Assembly (NCBI GenBank): GCA_964017185.1
Contig: OZ024874.1
Location: 33,890,721-33,954,720, forward strand
DNA from: Rugalucina vietnamica
Taxonomy: Eukaryota > Mollusca > Bivalvia > Lucinida > Lucinidae
DNA length: 64,000 nt
Direction of reading: 5' to 3'
In this document: in pieces, positions 10,571 to 23,022 of the stretch
How the letters are laid out: every line of letters begins with the position of its first letter
Numbering within the stretch: the first letter of the stretch is position 1
Program-made: the position numbers and the translations under genes
Notes under the pieces: model-generated
Databases searched by the model: none
What the model saw: the letters and a program-made list of their open reading frames with translations, nothing else
What the model was told of the DNA's origin: nothing

Positions 10571-12425
10571 TAGCTCACCTGAGCCGAAGGCTCACAAGGT
10601 GAGCTTATAGTATGGTAGTCGAGCCGTCGTCCGTGCGTCCATCCGTCCACACATTCAACAACAAATATCTCCACAACTAGTCAGTCAATATTATTAATTG
10701 CAATCAAATTTTATCAGAAGCATCATTGGGGTGGGGGAAAGGTTACATAAGGTTTTGGGCCAGGTCGGATCAGGACTGGTTTCCATGGCAACAGATAGCT
10801 CCCATAGGGTTACAATGGGAAAAATGTTGTGAACACTCTAGCGCCTACATTTTTTATAGGATCTTCTTCATTCTTGCAGGTAATGAGGACAGTCATGAGA
10901 TCTCGGATGAGTTCGAAATTCGAGTAGATTCGACCATGGACTGCGGAGTTAGCTGCCCTTGAGCGTTTGAAAAAATCCCCATAGACTTACAATGGGAAAG
11001 ATGTTGTGTGAGCACTCCAGCGCTTTCATTTCTGATCAGATCTTCTTCATTCTTGCAGGTAACAAGGACAACCATGAGATCTCAGATGAGTTCGAAATTC
11101 AGCAAGATTCGACCATGGACTGTGGAGTTGCCTGCCCTTGAGCATTTGGAAAATGGCTGTTAATTGTTGTGAACACTGTAGCACCTACATTTTTTATCAG
11201 ATCTTGTTCATTCTTTCATGTAACAAGAACAGCCATGAGATCTCGGATGTGTTCGAAATTCGGCAAGATTCAACCATGGAATGCGGAGTTCACTGCCCTT
11301 GAGCGTTTGAAAAAATCCCCATAGACTTGCAATGGGAAAGATGTTGTGAACGCTCCAGCGCCTTCAATTCTTATGGGATCTTCTTCATTCTTGAAGGCAA
11401 CAATGACAGCCATAAGATCTCAGATGAGTTTGAAATTCAGCGAGTTTCGATCATGGACTGCGGAGTTACCTGCCCTTGAGCATTTGGAAAATGGCTGTTA
11501 AGTGTTGTGAACACACTAGCGCCTTTGTTTTTGATTGGATCTTCTTCATTCTTTCATGTAACAAGGACAGTCATGAGATCTCGGATGAGTTCGAAATTCG
11601 GCACGATATAACCATGGACTGTGGAGTTAGCTGCCCTTGAGCTTTTTAAAAAATCCCTATAGACTTACAATGGGAAAGATGTTGTGAACTCTCCAGCGCC
11701 TTCATTTCTAATGGGATCTTCTTCATTCTTGCAGGCAACAAGGACAGCTATAAGATCTTGGATGAGTTCTAAATTCAACAAGTTTCGACCATGGACTGCG
11801 GAGTTACCTGCCCTCGAGTGTTTGAAAAATTGCTGTTAAGTGTTGTGAACACTCTAGCACCTACATTTTTGATCGTATCTTCTTCATTCTTTCACGTAAC
11901 AAGGACAGCCATGAGATCTCGGATGAGTTCGAAATTCGGCAAGATTCAAGCATGGACTGAGGAGTTAACTGCCCTTGAGCGTTTGAAAAAATCCTCACTG
12001 ACTTACAATGGGAAAGATGTGAACGCTCTAGCGCCATCATTTCTGATTGGATCTTCTTCATTCTTGCAAGTAACAAGAACATCCATAAGAGCTCAGATGA
12101 GTTTGAAATTCAGCAATACTGGACCCTATACTGGGAGTTACCTGCCCCAGAGCATTTTGAAAATGGCTTTTAAGTGTTGTGATCACTCTAGCACCTACAT
12201 GTTTTATCGGATCTCATTCATTTTTTCATGCTACAAGGACAGCCATAAGATCTGGGATGAGTTCGAAATTCAGCGAGCTATTCTGTATATGTAACTAAGG
12301 TTTCCAGGTCACATGACCAAGATGGCCACCATGTCCATAAATGGTAAAAATCCTACTTATTCTTTTGTCCAATGACTGTACTTCTTGACTCTCAGGTGAG
12401 CGATCGTTGCCCTTGGGCCACTTGT
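10571..12425 (+). mobile_element. C-type Helitron-like element (about 165-bp units)
   Basis: The head TAGCTCACCTGAGCCG and GCTCACAAGGTGAGCT forms a hairpin, followed by a GTCCGT-rich stretch. The body is a tandem array (about 10800-12290) of units with TGTTGTGAACACTCTAGCGC, GATCTTCTTCATTCTTGCAG, GATCTCGGATGAGTTCGAA and CCATGGACTGCGGAGTTA. The tail is CTCTCAGGTGAGCGATCG, the small hairpin GCCCTTGGGC and ACTTGT. Open frames through the array are repeat translations. Confidence 0.75.
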
Positions 12426-12715
12426 ATTCAAACATGTTATCCATTGGACCAACTATGAAAGAGGATGGGGGTAAAGATGCCCCGGCCAGGGTATCTTGGC
12501 CCCCATCCTCTATCTTCGGCAAAAAAAAGAAGAAAAATTCCAATTTTTGGCTAGGAATACGGGGCCGGGGTATCTTGGCCCCCCACCCAGATATATACTG
12601 TTTTGATCAGAAAAATGTCATAAGCTGGCAGAACTGTTGTCAAATAATCACCCCCTATTCCTAGCCAAAAAGTAGAAAAAAAAAAATTGCCTACAACATA
12701 TAAAACTTATGTTTT
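12426..12715. repeat. TATCTTGGCCCCCA units and a small inverted repeat
   Basis: GGGTATCTTGGCCCCC appears near 12508 and 12568. TTTTTGGCTAGGAATA near 12543 is mirrored by TATTCCTAGCCAAAAAG near 12655. It probably belongs with the fragment at 10300-10375. Confidence 0.4.
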
Positions 12716-13693
12716 TAGCTCGCCTGTACGAAAGTACAGGAAGAGCTATTGCAATCACCCCGGCGTCGGCGTTCGTGTTCGCGTTCGCGTTGCTCAAATG
12801 TTAAAGTTTTTGATTAAAGTTTTTATAAGACTATATCTCTTGAACATGTTGATGGATCAAGTTGATACTTTGCATGTTAGTAGATATTGGTCTGAAGTTT
12901 TATGCAGTACCATCATGACCTACCTTGGGTGACCTTGAGGTCAAGGTCACGGACTTGGAAAATTTGTGTTAAAGTTTTTGGTTGAAGTTTTTATAAGTCT
13001 ATATCTCTTGAACATGTTGATGGAACAAGTTGATACTTTGCATGTTAGTAGATAGTGGTCTGAAATTTTATGCTGTACCATCATGACCCACCCTGGGTGA
13101 CCTTGAGGTCAAGGTCACGGACTTAGAATTTTTGTGTTAAAGTTTTTGATTAAAGTTTTTATAAGTCTATATCTCTTGAATATGTTGATGGATCAAGTTC
13201 ATACTTTGCATGTTGGTAGATATTGGTCTGAAGTTTTATACAGTACCATGGTGACTCACCCTGGATGACCTTGAGATCTAGGTCACAGACTTAGAAATTT
13301 TGTGTTAAAGTTTTTGGTTAAAGTTTTTATAAGTCTACATCTCTTGAACATGTTGATGGATCAAGTTGATACTTTGCATGTTGGTAGATATTGGTCTGAA
13401 GTTTTATGCAATACCATCATGGCCCACCGTGGGTGACCTTGAGGTCATGGTCACAGACTTAGAAATTTTGTGTTAAAGTTTTTGGTTAAACTTTTTATAA
13501 GTATTTACATCTTGAACATGTAGATGTATCAAGTTGATACTTTTGTTTGTAGATATTGGTCTGAAGTTTTACGCTGTACCATCATGACCCACCTGAGTGA
13601 CCTAGAGGTCAAAGGTCATTCGTTATAGATTTTGATAGATTTAGTGGCAAAGCACAAGTCAGGCGAGCTACGCTGTCCTGCGACAGCTCTTAT
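12716..13693 (+). mobile_element. Complete B-type Helitron-like element
   Basis: The head TAGCTCGCCTGTACGAAAGT continues as ACAGG and GAGCT, forming a hairpin. It is followed by the CGGCGTTCG-rich stretch and five units of about 170 bp with the TGACCTTGA/TCAAGGTCA palindrome. The tail has CAGGCGAGCT, the hairpin GCTGTCCTGCGACAGC and CTCTTAT. The head CTCGCCTG and tail CAGGCGAG are complementary. Confidence 0.78.
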
Positions 13694-14790
13694 TAGCTCA
13701 TAGGATGGCCATGATCCAGCGTCCGTCTGCCGTCTGTCCGTCCACAATTTCAAAGATCTTCTTCTCTGAAACCACTTGGCCAAACAAAGCCAAATTTTAT
13801 ATGAAGCATCTATAGGGGGAACCAATGTGTATATAAGAAATCCAGTTCCCATGACCAAGATGGCCGCCATGCCCATATATGGTAAAAACCCTTCAAAAAT
13901 CTTCTTCTCCAGAACCGGTGGACTGATTTCAATGTGTATATAAATCATGACCCTGTGATGACCTTGACCTATTTTACAGCAAGGTCAACATAGGTCGCCA
14001 ATGCATTTGAATGGGAAAACTTTTAAAATGTCATTTAAAGTGAATGTCTTGCAGGAAATGGGCAGTAGGACTGAATATTAATAATTCTGAAAAAAATTGG
14101 ACTCCAGGGGCTCATATGCCCCCACCCCGGGGCAATATACATGTATATTACCATAATATTCAAACATCTTCTCCTCTGTAACCACTTGGCGAATCAAGGC
14201 CAAATATTATGTGAAGCATCTATGGAATGGGGGAATCAATGTATATATAAATTATCTAGTTCACATGACCAAGATGGCTGCCATGCCCATATATATGGTA
14301 AAAACCCTTCAAAAATCTTCTTCTCCGAAACTGGTGGACAGATTTCAAAGAAACTTGGCTGAAGTACTACAATGTATATATAAATCATGACCCTGTGGTG
14401 ACCTTGACCTATTTTATGACAAGATCAACATAGGTCGCCAATGCATTAGAATGGGGAAAACTTTTAAAAAGTCATTTGAGGTGAAAATCTTGCAGGAAAT
14501 GGGTAGTTGGACTGAACATTTGGGTAGTAGGAATTAATATTTATGATTGTGAAAAAAAAATGGACCCAAGGGCTCATATGCCTACATCCCAGGGCAATAT
14601 ACATGTATATTACCATAATATCTTCTCCTCTGAAACCACTTGACCAATTGAAGCCATTTTATTTGAAGCATCTATAGGATGGGGGAACCAATGTGTATGT
14701 TGATAATTTAGGTCACATGACCAAGCTGGCCGCCATGCCCATATATGGTAAAAATCCTTCAAATATCTTCTTCTCTGAAACCAATAGATT
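13694..14790 (+). mobile_element. A-type Helitron-like fragment
   Basis: Begins TAGCTCATAGGATGGCC with the head hairpin deleted, directly abutting the B element. It contains two full A units (AAGATGGCCGCCATG, CCATATATGG, TGACCTTGACCTATTTTA) and ends inside a third at about 14790, with no tail. Confidence 0.7.
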
Positions 14791-15228
14791 GCAGGGCCCC
14801 TAGGGGAACCTTTAAAACCTTTAAAAACCTTTATTTTAATGGAAATCCTTTAAAACCTTTATTTTGTTCCAAAATCCACCAAAAAGCCTATAATTTTATT
14901 CTCAAACCTTTATTCTGTGATGATTTTAACTAAATAGCCTTTATTTTACATATTGCTATCAGGAAATGCTGAAATTGTAAGGGAACTCGAGGCTTAGTAT
15001 TTGGCTTCTGGGGGCCGGGGCCCCCTGGCTTAATTAAGCTTTATGCTTCACTCATACTTTTACAAAGGGGGGACTCTTCTGGGTTATTTCACAAAGAGTT
15101 GAAGTGGTAAATAGGTGTTGCTGATCTCTAAAAACTATTTCACTGTGTTGTTAGCAGACCACACTGTGCTCTTTATTTTCTCAAAAATCTGTCTTAAAGA
15201 GCCTTTATTTTGGCAAAAATAGCCTTTT
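14791..15228. repeat. ACCTTTATTTT-rich repeat
   Basis: Starts at AGGGCCCCTAGGGGAACC and contains many CCTTTATTTT / CCTTTAAAA phrases at both ends (14800-14945 and 15170-15228). It looks like a further short-unit element, but I could not define its ends. Confidence 0.4.
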
Positions 15229-16124
15229 GGTCTAGGAGCCAATCTGAGATATATAGGTTATTTTTTAAGTTGGTTCCTCCCCCCCCCCCCCCCACCCCCT
15301 AGGAAGAAAAACTTTGTTACTGTCAGTGTTCAGGGACATGTCTCTGGTTCTTAGAAAAACATGTTTTACTAAGTTCTCTGTGGTCATAAGTCTGTAAATG
15401 GCTTGTAACCTACGTAACCCGCAAACCTTGTGTTCTCATGCAGTGACAACACACCATACTTGTTTTGTTTGTAAAAGTCAAGGAAAAACACCACTCTTGT
15501 CAAGTTTTACTGTACACTTGATAAATCAATGTTTCCAACCAGATTTGAAAGTTTTGCTGTACATAGTTGTTACGTATGTTACATTTTTTCCAAATGGCAG
15601 CTGAAATAAGCATCTCTTAATTTGCATATTATTTTTTTAATCTAAATTAAGGATCTGTGATTGATATAAGGCTATAAATGTACTGTTCTGTCACTAGATA
15701 GATTTATCCAACAAATTGATTGCAATTGATTTTTTATCATGTGGCCAGTGTAAGATTGCAAACATTATATTGGAATCAGACAAAAAAGGACCAAAAATGT
15801 AGTACATGTAGGTCCAGTTATACAAGATTATTTAATTATTTAAGGTACAAGATTGGTATAAATTTTCCTAACGAATGCAGTGTACATTCAATTGGAAAAT
15901 AGCTTTCCATACGTGATTGAATTCACAGGTTGTCACATATGTAACATACGTGATAAATGATTGTGTGCCCCAATAGAAGTTTTGAGTGTCACTTTAATAT
16001 ATTTTGAAATCAAATTTGGTTATTGAAACTCATTGCTTGCATTGCAAACTTAGAAGGAAACATTAATGAATTTCTTGTGCTAAATGTGTATAACGTTGTA
16101 ACGGTGTAACACCAACGTGCTTAT

Positions 16125-19124
16125 TAGCTCACCTGAGCCGTCAGGCTCACAAGGTGAGCTTATAGGATGGCCATGATCCGGCGTCCGTCCGTCCGTCCGT
16201 CGTCCGTCCGTCGTCCGTCGTCCACCATTTTCAAAGATCTTCTTCTCTGAAACAGCTTGGCCAATCAAAGCCAAATTTTACATGAAGCATCTATGGGAAG
16301 GGGGAACCAATGTGTATATAAATAATCCAGGTCACATGACCAAGATGGCCGCCATGCCCATATATGGTAAAAACACTTCAAAAATCTTCTTCTCCGGAAC
16401 CACTGGACCGATTTCAACGAAACTTGGCATGAAGCATCGATGGCTCAAGCACTACAATGTGTATATAAATCGTGACCCTGTGATGACCTTGACCTATTTT
16501 ACGGCAAGGTCAACATAGGTCACCAATGCGTTTGAATGGGGAAAAATTTTAAAATGTCATTTCAAGTGAAAATCTTGCAGGAAATGAGCAGTAGGACTGA
16601 ATATTGATGATTCTGAAAAAAATTTGACCCCAGGGGCTCATGTGCCCCCACCCCGGGGCAATATACCTGTACATTACCATAATATTCAAACATCATTTCC
16701 TCTGAAACCGCTTGGCCAATTAAAGCCAAATTTTATGTGAAGCATCAATAGGAAGGGGGAACCAATGTGTATATAAGAAATCCAGGTCACATGACCAAGA
16801 TGGCCACCATGCCCATATATGGTAAAAACCCTTCAAAAATCTTCTTCTCCAGAACCGGTGGATCGATTTCAAAGGAACACATGACCAAGATGGCCACCAT
16901 GCCCATATATGGTAAAAACCCTTCAAAAATCTTCTTCTCCAGAACCGGTGGATCGATTTCAAAGGAACAGCATCGATGGCTCAAGTACTACAATGTGTAT
17001 ATAAATCGTGACCCTGTGATGACCTTGACCTTTTTTTACGGCAAGGTCAACATAGGTCGCCAATGCATTTGAATGGGGAAAACTTTTAAAATGTCATTTA
17101 AAGTGAAAGTCTTGCAGGAAATGGGCAGTAGGACTGAATATTAATGATTCTGAAAAAAATGGACCCCAGGGGCTCATCTGCCCCCACCCCGGGGCAATAT
17201 ACATGTATATTACCATAATATTCAAACATCTTCTCCTCTGAAACCGCTTGGCGAATCAAAGCCAAATTTTATGTGAAGCATTTATGGAATGGGGGAATTA
17301 ATGTGTATATAAATTATCTAGTTCACATGACCAAGATGGCTGCCATGCCCATATATGGTAAAAACCCTTCAAAAATCTTCTTCTCTGAATCTGGTGGATC
17401 GATTTCAAAGAAACTTGGCATGAAGCACCAATGGCTGAAGTACTACAAAGTGTATATAAATCATGACCCTGTGGTGGCCTTGACCTATTTAAGACAAGGT
17501 CAACATAGGTCGCCAATGCATTGGAATGGGGAAAACTTTTAAAAAGTCATTTGAGGTGAAAATCTTGCAGGAAATGGGTAGTAGGACTAAATATTAATGA
17601 TTCTGAAAAAAAATGGACCTAAGGGCTCATATTTTATAAATAGTATACCCATGCTCCGTCGTCCGTCCGTCGTCCGTCCGTCGTCCGTCGTCCACCATTT
17701 TCAAAGATCTTCTTCTCTGAAACAGCTTGGCCAATCATAGCCAAATTTTACATGAAGCATCTATGGGAAGGGGGAACCAATGTGTATATAAATAATCCAG
17801 GTCACATGACCAAGATGGCCGCCATGCCCATATATGGTAAAAACCCTTCAAAAATCTTCTTCTCCGGAACCATTGGACCGATTTCAACCAAACTTGGCAT
17901 GAAGCATCGATGACTCAAGTACTACAATGTATATATAAATCATGACCTTGCGGTGACCTTGACCTATTTTACGGCAAGGTCAACATAGGTCGCCTTTGCA
18001 TTTGAATGGGAAAAATTGTTAAATTGTCATTTAAAGGAAAAATCTTGCAGAAAATGAGCAGTAGGACTGAATATTAATGATTCTGAAAAAAATTTGGCAC
18101 CAGTGGCTCATCCGCCCCCACCCCGGGGCAATATACATGTATATTATCATAATATTCAAACATCTTCTTCTCTGAAACCGCTTGGCCAATCAAAGCCAAA
18201 TTTTACATGAAGCATCTATGGGAAGGGGGAACCAATGTATATATAAATAATCCAGGTCACATGACCAAGATGGCCGCCATGCCCATATATGGTAAAAACC
18301 CTTCAAAAATCTTCTTCTCCAGAACCGGTTGACCGATTTCAACGAAACTTGGCACGAAGCATTGATGGCTCAAGTACTACAATGTGTATATAAATCGTGA
18401 CCCTCTGATGACCTTGACCTATTTTACGGGAAGGTCAACATAGGTCACCAATGCATTTGAATGGGGAAAACTTTTAAAATGTCATTTAAAGTAAAAGTCT
18501 TGCAGGAAATGGGCAGTAGGACTGGATATTAATGATTCTGAAAAAAATTGGACCCCAGGGGCTCATGTGCCCCCACCCCGGGGCAATATACATGTATATT
18601 TCCATAATATTCAAACGTCTTCTCCTCTGAAACCGCTTGGCCAAACAAAGCCAAATTTTATGTGAAGCATCTATAGAATAGGGGAATCAATGTGTATATA
18701 AATAATCTAGGTCACATGACCAAGATGGCCGCCATGCCCATATATGGTAAAAACCCATCAAAAATCATCTTCTCTGAAACCAATAGACTGATTTCAAGGA
18801 AACTTGGCGTGAGGCATTGATGGCTAAAGTACTCCAATGTATATATAAATCATGACCCTGTGATGACCTTGACCAAGTTTATGGCAAGGTCAACATGGGT
18901 TGCCTATGCATCTGAATTGGGAAAACTGTTAAAATGTCATTTGAAGGAAAAAGCCAACAGGAAATTGGCAAATGGACAGAATATTGAAGATTCTGAAAAA
19001 AGAAAATGGCCCAAGGGCTTCATCTGCCCCTGCACTGGAGTTAAATACCATAATATTCAAACATGTTTATTGGTATATGCAGCTGATCTCAGGTGAGCGT
19101 TTACAGGACCATTGGTCCTCTGGT
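16125..19124 (+). mobile_element. Complete A-type Helitron-like element
   Basis: The head TAGCTCACCTGAGCCG at 16125 is followed by a GTCCGTCCGTC microsatellite. Six to seven A units of about 455-480 bp follow, one of them with an 89-bp local duplication near 16785-16965. The tail is GATCTCAGGTGAGCG, the hairpin GGACCATTGGTCC and CTCTGGT. A second partial head (GTATACCCATGCTCCGTCG) lies at 17645-17695. The element is inserted in the left arm of the 7.8-kb inverted-arm element. Confidence 0.8.
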
Positions 19125-21960
19125 ATTTCTTCTGTAATTTGACAACGTTGCATATATCCAAGAGGTCAATTTGACCTACACAATTGATTTAATATGAGCT
19201 ATGATTGTGATTCAATATATTTTAGCTTTAGACTGATAATTGTCAATACATAATCTAATTAAAAGACTGTTAATTTCAATTCGGGTACATATGTAACACA
19301 CACGATAAGCAACTGTATGGTGCCACTATTGAGCAGCTATTGAAGTGAGATGGTCACAGTGATAACTTGGCCAGAACTAATAAAATGCAAAGGGCTGAAA
19401 GAACATCAAAATTATATTCAGGTGGCCACAGTCATCCGAAATAAGACTTGTTATTGGAGTAACTTGAAAAAATGTGAACCACTGCAGCAGTACCGCCTTG
19501 GAAAACGTTAAATTGGTGTATGTAACAGACTGTTACAGGCTACTGCTTAAACACACAGAGAGCAAATATCACTCATTAGACATAGCTTCAGTTGTTTTTT
19601 AAGATAGGATTTATTTAAAAAATTCCCTGTGTAGAGATTTAAGCCTTTTGACATTCGGCTATGTATATTGTCTTTCATTGTTCATAACAAGCACATGTAT
19701 GTTACATATGTGACACTCGGGAGAAACATCTGTGAACATTGGTACATGTATTTAGTTACACACTTTCAGAGATTTGTGTCATATGAGAAATGAGCAAGAA
19801 AGTATAAAATGTTTATGTATAAGTACCAGTAGTAAGTATACTTCACATGCATAGCAATACAATATTTGGGCGACATATGGAACTGGGGTTTGTGTCGCTT
19901 AATGCATCACTTATTTAAGATAATGTATAACACACTGGGAGTAAACCTTGTTTATCTATCTAGGCTTACGACAATAAATCTAATAGATTTGACAATATTA
20001 ATGAAGCAACAATAAAAGTAAATAGTACCACTCAAAACTGCTATTTTCAAAAGCTATTCTAATTTACGTAACAAACATTACAGACAGTGGGGACCAAAGA
20101 TTTGTTCAAACAACTTTGATAGGAAGAACAGGCATGGGGCAAGCAGACTATATGAAGAACTTGAGTAAAATGATTAAAAAATAACATTTTCTGTAGTCAA
20201 GACATCATATCATAATTACTCGTACTTAATTTCGATAAGGTAACATATGTAACAGGTTGTTTCAGGATAACACCCAATTTTCGAAGCGAAAGCCAAGCAC
20301 CTCTTATTTGACACAGCTTTATGTGTATTTCAAGATATGTATGTCTGCAAAAGTCCCTTCTGTGGGCGGGGCATTTGATTGTGACCCTCAGGCATGCTAC
20401 CTTTATGTCGTTTATCTTGATATATATGCACATACATGTTATATGTGCTACTAGCTATGAGTGTTAATTCACATACTTATGTATTTCAAGATAGAATATG
20501 TCTGCAAAAATCCCTGTGGATGGGACATTTGACTGTGACCCTCAAGCTTGCTTCCTTGATGCTGTTTACTATGATATTTATGCACATACATGTTATATAC
20601 GCTTCTAGCTATAAGTTATAATTCACACCCTCTTCTGTGCTCTACTAGCTATAAGTTATAATTAACAAATCTATGTATTTCAATATAGAATATGTGAGCA
20701 GAAGTCCCTTCGGGACATTTGATTGTGACCCTCAGGCTTGCTTCTTAGATGTTGTTTACCATGATATATATGCACATACATGTTATATATGTTAGCTATA
20801 AGTTATTATTCACACACCCTTCTGTGGGCGGGGCTTTTTATTGTGACCCTCAGGCTTGCTACCTAGATGTCGTTTGCAATGATATATATGCACATACATG
20901 TTATATACGTTACTATCCACAACTTATAATTTACACACTCAAACACAATACATGATGATTAAAAACAAACCTGAAATTCACACAATTGTCTAGCAAATGA
21001 ACCAGTATTGTACACAATGAACGCATGTACAGATTTTATCCTGTAACCCTGTGTTTGTTTTAATTAGTGTTTTATAATGCAAATGTGATTTTTTTGTTTA
21101 TTATTAATGTCCCTTGCAGAATTGTGTCCTATAAAGCTGTTTGTTTTCTTATAAAAGAGTTGTAAATTTTATACCTAGATAAATCAATATAAAAATAGTA
21201 TTCACATGCACCAAAACGCAATTGTTTCTGGTGCTGTCTTAAAACTAGGTACACTCACTACAATGTGTATAAAAGGTCATGTAAGTAACATGCCTGACTG
21301 ACCAAATGTTTCAAAATTGTTATTGTATTATATTTTAAGCATATGAACACAAAACAGTAATTTATTATTCTGTAAAATTGATAAATAGTAAAATATTATT
21401 CACATAATACCCGTTTATACTTTATTACTGGCTCATTAACTTTTCATATTAATATGCTCACTGCTCTTCAAGGAGCTCAGTTTTATTTTTATTTATTGCA
21501 ATCAAAGCTGTGACATACTTTTAGGATCTTAGTTTTAATTTTATTTTATTAACATATCTATTATGAATTCGAAACACTTTCACAAGTAAGTTATTTAGTA
21601 TTTGGTGTAAACAAAAAGTCTCATTCATTTATGATAATACATGTACCTCTTTTAATACATGTGCCTCTTTGTTAAGACATTATGAATTAAATAAGCGTTG
21701 TTTACTCACTGCCTGTGTAATGCTAGAATATGTATATCACAATCATACATGTAGCTTTATATTAAATCAATTTTGTAGGTCAAGTTTGCCACTAGGGTAT
21801 AAGTAACATTGTAACACTACGTTATATATACTAGAAATGAAAATGATACATGACTATTGTGTCCTTCTAAATTTACTGCAAGCAACGAGTTCCAATGAAA
21901 AAAATTGATTTCGACATGTATAAAGCTGACATCAAAACTTCTATTGTGGCATATAGTAAT
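19125..21960. other. Interior of the 7.8-kb inverted-arm element
   Basis: AT-rich sequence with no recognised gene. It includes the continuation of the left arm (19150-19310) and a separate tandem array at 20340-20940. Confidence 0.5.
20340..20940. repeat. Four diverged tandem units of about 120-190 bp
   Basis: Each unit has GATTGTGACCCTCAGGC, a GATATATATGCACATACATG segment and CTATAAGTTATAATTCAC. The GTGACCCTCA phrase starts near 20380, 20536, 20726 and 20843. Confidence 0.7.
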
Positions 21961-23022
21961 TTATCACGTATGTAACATACATACCCAAACTGAACTTCGC
22001 AGCCATTGATTTCAATTTTGTATGGAAAATTATCTTTCTAAAGCTAAAATATGTTGAATCACAATTATAGCTGCATATTAAATCAATTGCATAGGACGAA
22101 TTGGCCTCTGGGGTATAAGTAACATTGTACCAGTACAGAAAAAAATATAAATAACTTTGGTGTTACGCCGTCACAAGATTATACACATCTAGCACATGTA
22201 ACTAATACATATGTCCTTCTAACTTTGTATTGCAAGCAATGGGTTTCAATAATCAAATTTATTTTAACATCTATAAAGCTGACAGTCAAAACGCAGTCAT
22301 TTATCAGGTATGTTACATATGTTACCGAATTGAAATTCACAGCCTGTAAATTCAATTATGTATGGAAAGCTATCCCTCTGTTCCATGTACATGTTCATTA
22401 CATTCATAAGGAAAACTTATACCAATCTTATACCTAAAATAATTAAACGTTCTTGTATTAGTAGACCTACATGTACATTTATGTCATGTTTGTCTAATTC
22501 CAATATAATATTTGCGATCTTACATTGGCCACAAGATAAGAAAAATAAATTGCAATCAATTTGTTGGATAAATCTATTATTTTAAAGTGACAGAACAGTA
22601 CCATGATAGCCTTATATCAATCAGATCTATAATTTAGATTGCAAAAAAATAATATGTAAATGGAGATGCTTATTTCAGCTGCCATATGGAAAGATGTAAC
22701 ATACGTAACAACTCTGAACAAAAAAACTTTCAAATCTGATTGGAAACATTGATTTATTATGTATACAATTAAATATGACAAGAGTGGTGATTTTTCTGAC
22801 CTTAAACAAGCAAATCAAGTATTGTATGTTTTCACTGCACAAGAACATGAGGTTTGCGGGTTACCTAGATTACAAGCCGTTTACAGACTTATGACCACAG
22901 ATAACTTAGTAAAACATGGTTTTTTAAGCACCCTAGATGTATGCCTGATGCATGGTACCAATGGAACTTTTCTTCCTAGGGGGGGAAACGGGACGATTTT
23001 TTTTCGGTTTGGCTCCTAGACC

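Larger units (their letters stand above)
15229..23022. mobile_element. 7.8-kb inverted-arm element split by an A insertion
   Basis: The left end GGTCTAGGAGCCAA is complementary to TTGGCTCCTAGACC ending at 23022. The left arm (15229-16124, continuing at 19125) pairs with the right arm (about 21960-23022) through recognisable inverted segments such as the GTAACCCGCAAACCT and TCAATCAGATC regions. Diverged units of about 340 bp each carry a GTTACATATGTAAC-like palindrome. No clear target duplication was seen. Open frames in both arms are mirror images and not genes. Confidence 0.7.
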
